This document shows, piece after piece, positions 12,241-22,445 of a stretch of 64,000 nt of DNA. Made by a program: the position numbers and the translations under genes. Source of the stretch: Raphanus sativus. Its lineage: Eukaryota; Streptophyta; Magnoliopsida; Brassicales; Brassicaceae. The stretch lies in assembly GCF_000801105.2 (NCBI RefSeq), contig NC_079518.1:27074800-27138799 (forward strand), given 5' to 3'. The number at the start of each line of letters is the position of its first letter. Position 1 is the first letter of the stretch. The notes beneath the pieces were generated by a model. That model saw nothing but the letters and a program-made list of their open reading frames with translations, was not told the origin of the DNA and did not search any database.

Positions 12241-13912
12241 AGATAAAATCCAAAAAAAAATTGTAACCATATAGGAGTTGTGCATGTATTTCGGGATAGT
12301 GGGTTATGGAAAATCGAAATGCAAATCAGAAATAGATTATTTGATTACTCGAATTTGAAATAAAAATTAGTAGGATAAATTTGGTGTTGTGAAAATAGTA
12401 GTTATTATATTCGTGGTGCTTAAAAATAGGAGATTAGTGGTTATGGTAGTGCTTTGTTATTTAAATATGACTTATTTAAAATAATTGCCATCTTCATAGT
12501 CCTTAAAAGTAGGTTATTTAAATTGCTTTGTTATTTAAACTGATGAAACTGTTTTGTTTTTTAAATGTCATGTAAATTGGTTATATAAGCAGTTTTCGAA
12601 TATAATTGGTTCCTTTTGGTTAGTCCTAAAAAATAGAAATTTAGTGGTTACATAATGCTCATATAGCTTCCGTTTTAGTTATTTTAATTTTCTGATCAAT
12701 GTAATATAATAACAACATTAGTTATATAAATTACAAAAAAGTTCTGACCCGAGTGGATGCCTCCCCACACCAGTCCCCTAAATTTGGGTTCGAGTAGCTC
12801 CCAGCGGTTTTTCATTTTATTTTGTTTTATTTTTCATTAATGGCATAAACGTGAATTTTGGTATCTTCTTCCTCAGTTTAATAAGGTTTCAACGAAAAGA
12901 GTTCTACCAGTCTCCATTGCTTTTCTTATAAAATCCATTGATTGTTATGTGTTTTTGTTGATTTCTGTGCTTAAATCTTGCGGATTTGACTCATAGTACC
13001 GGATTTTAACTTCTAAAACCCAATAAAAACAAAAATTGATGAGTTCGATTTAGAGAAACAGCCATGGTTGATTTTCTGGGTTTTATTTGTTACATCTTTT
13101 TTGGTTGTAAGTAATTTTGAATCTCTTACATGGTTTATACATCTATATTTGCAGTTGATTGATAAACGTTTAAAAACTAAAAAAGGTTGTTGCAAAAGCC
13201 ATTTAGAGTCTGAGAAATTATATGTTTTTGACGTAAATAAAGATAGAGAAGTAACAGCTTGTATGAACTGATATGCAGAAAGAAAGAAAAACTAAATATA
13301 TTATTGAAATATTGAACTGCTTTGTTGTTTAGATGTCGTAATATATAAATTTAGATTATAGGTTAAGTAGTTATATTAATATGCTGTATATAAGCAGTTA
13401 AACATTGCTTCCGTGTTTTTTTTTAAATTAGACCCAACTAATATCAGTTGGTCATACTTCAACTTTAATAGTATTGATTGTATCTCGGCTTTTTTACTAA
13501 AACTCGCTATTTTCCATTTCACACACTAAAATTCTTTTTAATAATCAAATCGTTTTCAAACTTTTTATCTTGGCTTGTTCATAATTTTTTGTTAGTTCAT
13601 GTAGGTTTCATTTGTTACGAAGTCTTATGAAATCTTTGTTGTTCCTTGTTTACATGCTGAAGATGAACTACATGAAGTTTTTCCATAGACATGTTTGGAA
13701 CTATGATTGTAGGAAGTGTTTTTTCTTTGTTGCTCGCAGACCCATCGGAATTATTTTCTAGATTCATAGTTGTATTCATTTTTGGTAACCGTCTCAAAAT
13801 CGGTATTCTTATCCACTCTGGAACTTGGATAATAACCATCATCGGTCTAAACTTGTTTGTTTCAGAAAATTAGATCTAATTCGTCGATATCAGTGAAGGA
13901 TGTGCCAGGAGC
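12241..13912. other. Non-coding stretch, possible Helitron 5' end and SINE-like scrap
   Basis: No supported gene. At 12740-12800 a sequence with an A-box-like stretch (gacccgagtggatgcc) and a B-box-like ggttcgagtagc, 45 bp apart, could be a decayed tRNA-derived SINE. The Helitron 5' TC end should lie somewhere here but I could not place it. Confidence 0.4.
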
Positions 13913-14596
13913 TAGGGGTGGGGATTTTACCCGATACCTGAACCCGTATTCAAACTCGATCCGAAAAACCCAAACCAAAATTCGAACTGAAATAGCAAAA
14001 TACCCGAACAGGTATTGATTTAGGAGAGATTGGATATCTAAACCCGAACGGGTAATATCCGAACCCGAATAAATGTCCAAAGGTAACTGAACATATGTAT
14101 ACCGACCCTTAAATTTCTAGTTTACATCTTTCATTTTATTTAAAATATTTATATTGATGTTACACATACTTAGAGATCATATAAAATACATATAATTACG
14201 GAGAAAATGATTTGACATTCACTTACAATGTATGTCAATCTTTTATTTCATGTATTAACGAAAGTTACATCCAAATTCTTAAAACAATAGCCAAATTTCT
14301 ATATATTTTTGAAATGTTACCTCATAATCTATTCATCATTCAAGCTATTAAAAATAAAAAAAATCAGTTAATCGAAAGCTAAGCTTTTAAATATTAAAAA
14401 CTTAAAAAATAAATAATTTTTTTTCAAAATATAAATATCCGAACTCGACCCGAAATAATCGAACCCGAACCATAAATAACCGAACCCGACCCGGAGTACT
14501 GAGATACCTGTACGGGTTCTATGCCCATATACCGAAATACCCAAAAATCCAAAATATCCGATCCGAACCGAACGGGTAACCAAACGCCCACCCCTA
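13913..14596. mobile_element. Non-autonomous hAT-like TIR element, copy A
   Basis: Begins taggggtggggattttaccc and ends with the inverse, gggtaaccaaacgcccaccccta. Both ends are rich in acccgaacc repeats. No coding capacity. It is a relative of the copy at 15121-15847: the internal sequences align over most of their length (ggtattgatttaggagagattggatatc, then the AT core). The taggggtgggc terminus is typical of hAT-type MITEs. I could not establish a clean 8-bp target duplication. Confidence 0.7.
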
Positions 14597-14691
14597 GCTG
14601 TATCTTTCATTTCAAACCACGGGTCACTGCTCTCAACTACGGAAAGTAAGATTTCTCTCGATTTTAGGAAATTTGGTGATGATGATCAATA

Positions 14692-16175
14692 GGGCTGGGT
14701 GCAAGGCGAGTACTTGTTATTTTGCGTGTACTTGAGACTTGACTTGCCTTGTACGAGTAATAAAATTTTTGACTTGTACTTGACTTGTTAAAAATGAGTA
14801 CTTGTTATTCCGAGTACTTGATCAAAAATGAATTACTTGCAAGTTACTTGCTTTGCTCTATTACTTACTATTTATGAGTGTTTATGAACTATTTACGAGT
14901 TTTCGGAATATTTAAGAACTACTTACTAAATAATACTCTACTAGAAATAGACATGAAAGTTTGTTTTGCCTATTCTACTTAAAATAACATGTGAATTACT
15001 TTAAATGAAATATTTGTTTATATTATAGAGAAGTAAATAAAAATGTCTTCTTTAAACAAGTAACTAGTAAAAACAAGTCATATAACTAAATTTTTACTTA
15101 CTTGACTAGATGACGTCGAGTAGGGGTGGGCATTTTACCCGATATCTGAAGCCGCACCCGAACCCGATCCGAAAAACCCGAACAGAAATCCGAACCGAAA
15201 TAACAAAATACCCGAACGGGTATTGATTTAGGAGAGATTGGATATCCGAACCCGAACGGGTAATATCCAAACCCGAATGGATATCCGAAGATAACCGAAC
15301 ATATATATACTTACCCTTATATTTCTAGTTTTCATCTTTCATTTTATTTAAAATATTTATATTGATGTAACACATATTTTAAAATTATATAATATACAAT
15401 ATATTGATGTCACACATACTTTAAAATTATATAATATACATATAATTACGAAGAAAAATGATTTGATATTCACTTAAAATGAATATCAAGCTTTTTGTTT
15501 CATGTATTAACAAAAGTTACATCCAAATTCTAAAAATAGTCAAATGAATGTCTATTTATTTTTGAAATTTACCTCCAAATCTATTAATAATTCAATCTAT
15601 TAAAAAAAAGTCAGTTAATCGAAAACTAAATTTTTAAAAATAAGAACCTTAAAACATGAAAAATTTATTTTTTCCTTCAAAATCTAAATATCTGAACCCG
15701 ACCCAAAATAACCGAACCCGAACTAAAAATACCCGAACCCGACCCGAAGTTCAGAAATACCCAAACAGGTATCATACTCCTATACAAAATACCCGAAAAT
15801 CCGAAATACCCGACCCGAACCCGAACGGGTATCCGAACGCCCACCCCATTGTCGAGTATTTAAAACTCAATACGGATAAGAAATAAGTAACAAGTATAAG
15901 AAGAGTAATAAGTATTTATGTCCAATCCTAAATGAAAGTAAATGAAAAGACAAATATGAACAAGTTATTAATAGATCATGTAACAAATAGCAAGTAATGG
16001 AGCAAGTAACGGGGCATAACGAATCAAGTACTAAAAATAATAATGATACTTGATACTTAACTTGGACAAGTAATGAAAATTGTCGACTTGCTACTTGCCT
16101 GACAACACCGAGTACTTGATTTTAAGGCAGGTACGAATCAAGCAACGAGTTAAGACGAGTAATGATGCCCAGCCC
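14692..16175. mobile_element. Outer hAT-like element made of ACTTG-rich sequence, split by a nested insertion
   Basis: Starts GGGCTGGGTGCAAG and ends gatgCCCAGCCC, an inverted pair. The flanks gatcaa/gatcaat match approximately on both sides, consistent with a 7-8 bp target duplication. The body is a degenerate array of acttg/agtac motifs (acttgacttgtacttg and similar) without coding capacity. A second element occupies 15121-15847 inside it, and the ACTTG-rich body resumes after it. Confidence 0.65.
15121..15847. mobile_element. Non-autonomous hAT-like TIR element, copy B, nested
   Basis: Starts taggggtgggcattttaccc and ends gggtatccgaacgcccacccc. gtcgag occurs just before the left end and again 3 bp after the right end, a likely but imperfect target duplication in the host element at 14692-16175. 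Same family as 13913-14596. Confidence 0.7.
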
Positions 16176-16570
16176 TCGATCAATGGATTAATACTAATCT
16201 TTTTATAGGTGAAATTCACTGATTAGAAGATGGATAAGATTCATTGAATTCGAGATTGTGGTCATAGTGGAGCGTAAGAGTTAAGCTTGGGTTAATGATG
16301 TCGAATTAATGTGACTTGTAACGTTTCAGAGGTAGGTGAAGCATTGCGACTAATACTTCATGAATAGTCCGACAGGAAGGTTACTGACCCATAGACAATC
16401 TCAGAACCGCCATTGATGGTAGATAGAAACGGAGGTAGATTCGATGAACCCTAAAATTGTTAGACAGGGAGATTTGGGCCGAGAAATCAGCAACTATCTG
16501 TATCAGTATTTTAATCGAAGCCAATAGAAGCCCACACCAGAGAAAATGAAATTCATGCCTTGAACACATG

Positions 16571-17710
16571 TAGAGCTGTCAAATGGTCCGTCCATAGCCC
16601 AATTGGATTGTCCAATTGAACCATTTCAGTTATGGGCAATATTGGGTGATTTATATTGGACAATGGTCCAAAAAATGCCCAAGACCAATAGAGACCATGT
16701 TCAATGGGCATGCCCATGGCCACCCATTATTATTTATCAACTTTTTTTTTTATTTTGAAAATACATTTTTTCTTCAAAATTACAAAATTATGTTTTTCTG
16801 CCAAAACAGAAAATTACGTTTTCCCGCTAAAACAAAAAAAATAACATTTTTGGCAAAACCGAGAAATCATGTTCTCCCCACCCCCACCCCCCAAACCAAA
16901 AAATAACATTTTCTACCAAAACCGAGAAATCAAGTTTTTCCGTCAAAACCAAAAATGACATTTTCTGCCAAAACCAGGAAATCACGTTTTCCGCCGAAAC
17001 CGAGAATTCATGTTTTCCCGCTAAAATCGAGAAATCGCATTTTTCCACTAAAACCAAAAAAATCATGTTGTCCCGCCAAAAAACGAGAAATCGCGTTTTC
17101 CCGCCAAAACGGAGAAATTGCGTTTTTCCACCAAAACGGAGAAATCATGTTTTTCCAAAATTGAAAGATCACATTTTTCCGCCAAAACCGAGAAATCATG
17201 TTTTTCCGCCAAAACTGAAAAAATCATATTTTCCGCCAAAATTGAGTTATTGTGTTTCCCGCCAAAAATAAAAATATGATGTTTTAGTGCCAAAATCAAG
17301 AAATCATATTTTCTCGTCAAAACTAAGAAATTATTTTTTATGCCAAAACCGAATATTATGTTTTTCATGTCAAAACCGTAAAATGACAGTTTCCCTTAAA
17401 AACTGTAAAATTGCGTTTTCTCGTCAAACCATAAATTTACGTTTTCCGCTAGAACCGTAAATTATGTTTTTCTATTAAATTGCAAAGTTTTGATTTTTCG
17501 TTAAAATTATGTTTTTTCAATAAATTGTAAAACTATATCTTTAGAAGGTCTATCGACATCCATTGTCCATTTGGTCTTTGCCCAGTTAGATCATAGACCA
17601 ATTGGTTTTTTTTCCAATTGTACTATTTATTAATTGGGTGCGTCCATTGCCTACCCAAACTAAATTGGACTGGTCTAACATATTGGCGGTCTGCCTAATT
17701 GACACCTCTA
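16571..17710. mobile_element. hAT-like non-autonomous element carrying a minisatellite
   Basis: Left end tagagctgtcaaatgg and right end ccgcctaattgacacctcta form a TIR (tagag.tgtcaa). The flanking octamers are aacacatg and aacacgcg, 6 of 8 identical, fitting an 8-bp hAT target duplication. Sub-terminal regions repeat 'ccaattgg..ttgtcc' motifs. About 700 bp of the interior is a degenerate tandem array (separate entry). No protein supported. Confidence 0.72.
16790..17490. repeat. Degenerate minisatellite, unit about 28 bp, roughly 25 copies
   Basis: Repeated unit close to aaaaccgagaaatcatgttt then tcccgcc. Copies vary at a few positions (gagaaatc/gaaaatt; ccgcc/ctgcc/ccacc). Because the unit is close to a multiple of 3 in many copies, long low-complexity reading frames appear on both strands; none is a gene. 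Confidence 0.85.
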
Positions 17711-17775
17711 AACACGCGTCAGCACGGCATCTCTCAACTTTACGTGCTGGTATCCGATGTGACAGCCTAGAAGTG

Positions 17776-17779
<4 letters not shown>

Positions 17780-17819
<40 letters not shown>
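17780..17819. repeat. (TA)n microsatellite
   Basis: About 20 uninterrupted TA units. Confidence 0.95.
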
Positions 17820-17821
<2 letters not shown>

Positions 17822-18008
17822 CTGATGATGAAGAAAGGTTTACTAGAGTTGACAGTAGTGATAGTGATTCGAGTGATAAAGAAGCGAATGATAAAGAAGT
17901 AATATAATTATTTTCTATTAATGCTAATTATTTGGATTCAAATGGATCAAAAAATATAAGTATATAACTATTGAACTTAAAGGACATTTCAGCATTTAAT
18001 CCATTTTT

Positions 18009-19097
18009 TTTTTGTTTAACACTGTTTTTATTAGGATAAAAAAGGACTACAACTCAAAGTAAATGCGCATATGGCACACAGTACTAAAATTAGAGAAGAA
18101 GAACTGAAGACGAAACATAAATAATGAAAAACGCCAGTAGGCATTCATACAACCATCCTCAATAGAAGGGTAGAAAAATATCCAGAGTCTCACAAACCAT
18201 CCTCATAGAGGGGTAGAAGAGATCCCAGAGTCTCACAAACCTAAGAGTCGAGACAGAACAGAGAATGCTCGATAGACCCGTTAGATAACCAAGCTGTGAC
18301 ATCTTAAATGAAGATGATTCCTGATATGAGAGGGCCAACGCAGAACTCCCACAGCTACATATGATTGAAATCAATGACCTTTAGTAGCAAAAGATTAGCT
18401 GCATTATTCCTTACTTCCAAGACATGACTAATCACCACTCTTAGAAAGAACTAAAACTAAACAAACCGACAACAACACATCATGATGAATGTCGAGCAAG
18501 GAGAACGAGAACTGAAGCAGATATACGCTCCAGACGGAGCATTCTCCAAAAACAAGCGGATAGAAGAGAAGCTACTCCAATACCGAGAAAACCAACACAC
18601 TTTCCACATCAGAACCACCACGAATGGACCCAAAACTTACAGAAACAGGATCGAAACAGAACCATCTGCTCGAATAGAGACACATACGGAAGCCGGAGAA
18701 GAACACAATTCTTAAACTCCATAAACATCCGTTGCTCTACACCGCCAGATCTGTATGAGGGCCACCGGGTCTGAATACCGTCAAGCTTCACCCAGAGAAC
18801 GACATTCATGGCAGAGAAACAACCAAAACACATAAAAATCAACATAAGCCACACCATAAACCCAACCGGAGAAATAGAAAAGCTTCTTCCTCTAAAGCAG
18901 GAGAACAGCAAAAAGGATTAAAGCAGGCGAACAAGGATAACTGAGATTGAGAGAAGCCTCTCCAGACGACGGCGAGGAGCGCCGAACGCCGGAGAAGCAA
19001 GGATCTGTCAAGAAAGTTCGACGGCGGCTGATAGATTTGGGAGAGAAAAAATTAGGTTTTTGTCGACCAACAATATATTTTATTGAAAGCATATGGG
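18009..19097 (-). mobile_element. Poly(A)-tailed retroposon (LINE-derived or LINE-mobilised)
   Basis: The block is flanked by a perfect 15-bp direct repeat, atttaatccattttt, at 17994-18008 and 19098-19112. On the minus strand it ends in an A run (plus-strand T run at 18004-18013), the mark of target-primed reverse transcription. Its 5' part (minus strand) is a GC-richer, leader-like sequence with tctccggcg motifs. Near the 3' end a 45-bp unit (gtgagactctgg...ccct.tatgaggatggtt) is duplicated at about 18165 and 18208. No reverse transcriptase is present, so it is non-autonomous or 5'-truncated. Confidence 0.8.
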
Positions 19098-19593
19098 ATT
19101 TAATCCATTTTTATTTGCTAGAAACAAGTTTTCACCAAATTTGTGAATTATAAAGGCTTAGTTACTCTGACCATTCAACTCCAAGTGGTTTGGACTTCTC
19201 AGCACTTCTTTGCTAAGAAGTCCTAATATTTTGGCTTTACTTATCTGTGGCCCAAGTCAACTTTAGAAATTGTCGGACACTTCTTTGCTAAGTAGTCATG
19301 ATATTTCCACCAACCTTCTTAGCTATCTTCTTTTTTTACTTAAAAAAACATATATGTTTTTGACTACTTATGTTTCTTTCTTTTGATACTTTTATACATA
19401 CAAAGTGCAAAGAAATATAAACAATGAATTTTAGTAAAAGTACCGAATTTTAGTATCAGAACTAAAAAAATATTTGCCTATACAGACTTAAACATCGATA
19501 TTTGACTAAATTAAAAGTCAAATTCGTTACTTTCTCGGACACTTCATCGTTTAGATTAAAAAAAATCAGCAATGATAAGAGAAAATCATTTAA

Positions 19594-19699
19594 TTTTAGT
19601 GAGGAAAGTCCTTTTTATTTTCTTAGTAGTTTCCTTGTATATATATTTTTAGTGAGGAAAGTCCTTTTTATTTTCTTAGTAGTTTCCTTCTATATATAT
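19594..19699. repeat. Perfect-length 53-bp tandem duplication
   Basis: Two adjacent copies of ttttagtgaggaaagtcctt...tagtagtttcctt.tatatata with almost no difference. It lies 120-220 bp upstream of the XBAT-like start codon, i.e. in its putative promoter. Confidence 0.85.
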
Positions 19700-19817
19700 C
19701 TTTCTCTTTCTTAAAGAATTTCTATATATATCCCTATTTTCTTTGTTTAATCATCTTTGATTTAATTGTTTCCAAAAAAAAGAAATCATCTTTGATTTAA
19801 CCAAATTCTTTAGTAAA

Positions 19818-21629
19818 ATGGGGCAACAACAGCTTAACGACGAGGTGCTATTTCAGCAAGTGAATCACAACGATGTCAAATGTATCGAATCCCTTTGCCA
19901 TGAAGAAGCAGGACTCGAGGTTTTTCTTCTTTCTAGTCCCATCTTCTCATCTTTTATAATTGTAAGATTTCGTTTTCATCAGTTGTAACAGTGCGTTTTG
20001 GATGTAGTGGGCTGATAAAGAAGGAAGAACGCCATTAATCTTAGCTTGTGCAGAAGCAGAGCTATATGATGTAGCAGAAACTCTTAAGGTTGCTAGGGCT
20101 AAAGGTTACAGCGATACTGTACGCGCAATCGAGGTATGCTATTAACACCTATTTCTATAATAAACGAATAAACAGCATTAAACGTTTTCATGATTTAATA
20201 AGCTTTAAACTGTTTGATTGTGCAGAGTCGCATCTGCTTGTTCTGTGGCTGGATGCGTGAACTTCATGGCCCCAGCTTTCTGGAATTATGTTCTCCTCAT
20301 CTTCTTTCAAGAAAAGTGTGAGTATCCTTCTTTTTATTTTGTTTCTTGTCTTTCTTACTGTTGCACATGAATATGAATATGCTTTAGGACTTGTGTTTTT
20401 GCAGATGGGTAGTTATCTTACCAACTGGTTCTCGAAACCTTTCAGAGCCTTCGAAGTTGGAGTTAGTTGTGTATGCTAGTCTTCAGGTACTAAATATAAT
20501 CCTTACTCTTAAGAAAATAGGATTTGTTTCCAAATTTTGATATTACTATACTTATGAAACTGTTTTTTTAGTAAAGGCTTTCAAATTAAAAACATAAACG
20601 ATTACATGATAGACTAAAAAGTCTTATAATGAGATAAAGTTTGCATGAAACATACTTCGCGATAGGTTAAATCTCGAACCTAAGAGGCCGCTTAGGCCAA
20701 GATTAGAAAAACCAATAGTAAAATGTAAGAAAGTAGCTAATGAGAAGATCCACAACCCATTATACTCATGAAACCGTTATGATGTGTATATAACTAGGAT
20801 GCACAACCATGATGGTGATGCCTTTGTGGAAAGCAAACTTGGAGGAGCCGAAATCAGATCAGTCTGATGCTTCAGTGATGATTGTTTGTAACTCCTCAAG
20901 GCTCAAAAAGCAGAGAAGAAGGGGATACATTTCTCACGCTAGGCGTTGGGCTCAAGTCGATAGGCGTAAGCGTTTATAGTTATTATTCTCTATTCTTGCT
21001 TTAAAAAATATTTAGTAACCATAGAAAGCTATTCTTCTTTTACTTGATGCTTCAACCATTAATTGAAAACATTATTTATATTTTTTTTTTGTTTTAACCT
21101 CAACTTTTTTTTAGAAATGCAACTTAAGCTGGCAGCAGCAACCAAGGGCGACATAAAACAGCTCAACTGGTTTTGTGAGGCATGTAAAGGAAGTCCACAG
21201 GTATGTTTTGCCATAATCATACAATTTAGGAAGTCAAGATATTTCCTACTTGTGTGTCTCTCTGACTCATTTGATAATAATTGGAAATTCATACAGCCAA
21301 TGGATCCTCCAATGTTTCTGAAAACAGCTGAAAATATCATTTCCAATGAGCTTACGCCATCAGTTCCTCTACCGAGAGCCGTAACAGTGCAAACAGAAGA
21401 CGGTTCTGTTCACTATCCATCATTCTCGTGTGCAGACTATGAGAGTAAAGGAAGTAGTGGTGGAGGATCTGGAGTGTGTGTGATTTGTGTGGATGCGTCA
21501 TCGGAAGCAGCATGTGTGCCATGCGGACATGTCGCTGGATGCGTTTCTTGCTTGAAAGAGATCAAAAACAAGAAATGTCCTATATGTCGTGCCAGCATTG
21601 ATCAGGTCATTAAGTTATATCATGTTTGA
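19818..21629 (+). pseudogene. XBAT34/35-like RING E3 ligase, central ankyrin repeats lost and frame broken
   Basis: Exons: 19818-19919, 20008-20133, 20226-20317, 20405-20486, 20798-20965, 21115-21200, 21297-21629. The protein starts MGQQQLNDEVLFQQV and ends with a C3HC4 RING (CVICVDASS...CVPCGHVAGCVSCL...CPICR), as in Arabidopsis XBAT34/XBAT35, which are ankyrin-RING ubiquitin ligases. Exon 2 jumps from LACAEAELYDVAETL straight to KVARAKGYSDTVRAIE: about 54 residues of ankyrin repeats normally between them are absent, without disturbing the frame. Exon 5 reads GATGCACAACCA TGA, an in-frame stop, and the following conserved VMPLWKANLEEP is in another frame, so a small indel sits there. The remaining exons are open with good splice sites, suggesting recent decay. 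No XBAT gene belongs here in Arabidopsis as I remember it, so a transposed copy is likely. Confidence 0.8.
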
Positions 21630-22445
21630 ACAGAAAAAAAAAAAGAAGACAAAATGGATCATTATCTCCTTTATGCCTCGAAGATCCTCACCATTTATGT
21701 CCGCACCGGCTTTGTTCACGACTCAGTTATCAATTGTCTGTCTTTTTTTTTTTTGTTTCTTCCAATTTTGTCTTTGGTTTTGTTAGTCTTGGGCTTTTAT
21801 TATGTCTGCGTTTATTATGTCTGAACGACTTGTTTTTGTTTTAATTTTATTTAAGAAATATAATTTTTATATTTGTGTGTTTGTATAATCCTATTTCTGC
21901 ATGATATGAATTTAATAGAATATATAATTTTATGTAACTATAAGTTATATTTGGAGTTATAATCATATTTCGTCTTTTTTTAGTTAACTTTGACATTCAA
22001 AAAAAAACATACCCGACCCAAATCCAGCACTATTACTAGTTTATACATTTCGTTGGTGAATTTTTTTTTTTTTTTTTTTCGTTGGTGAATATTTATTACT
22101 GAACTTTGACTGCTTCATGATTTAATCAATCCAGTAATAACCGAAACTTAACCGAACAAAACAAAGAAGAGATGAAAAGAATGGTCTTACATACAGAACA
22201 CATGTATAACAACGTCTAGAGTCAGAGATCAAAGTTTAAAAAAAACTGCATAAAAACCACTAGAATTGCTAAAGTGACGATCAATCCCACAAGAAAATGT
22301 GTCTGTTTCCAAAAGAAGGCGTAAAAACAATGGAAGTGTAAGCACAACATCAGAAGATATACCTTGCAAGAACATAAGCCAACGGTAATGGCGCTAACTT
22401 CGTCAGAACAATATGAGACTAATAACGTAGGACCATCACTATCCA
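21630..22445. other. 3' regions of two convergent genes
   Basis: Contains the 3' flank of the XBAT-like gene and the 3' UTR of FyPP1 (minus strand, left of 22446). T-rich runs at 22060-22080. No gene seen. Confidence 0.5.

Noticed and set aside
16827..17368. Overlapping reading frames of 60-100 codons on both strands with FSVLAEK-type repeats
   Set aside because: They are translations of the minisatellite; open in several frames at once and with no start context.
16790..17490. CRISPR-like array of regular repeats
   Set aside because: The units are contiguous and degenerate with no unique spacers, the context is plant, and the array lies within a TIR element. It is a minisatellite.
18482..18911. 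Small protein-coding genes on both strands
   Set aside because: They are within a poly(A)-tailed retroposon and match no family.
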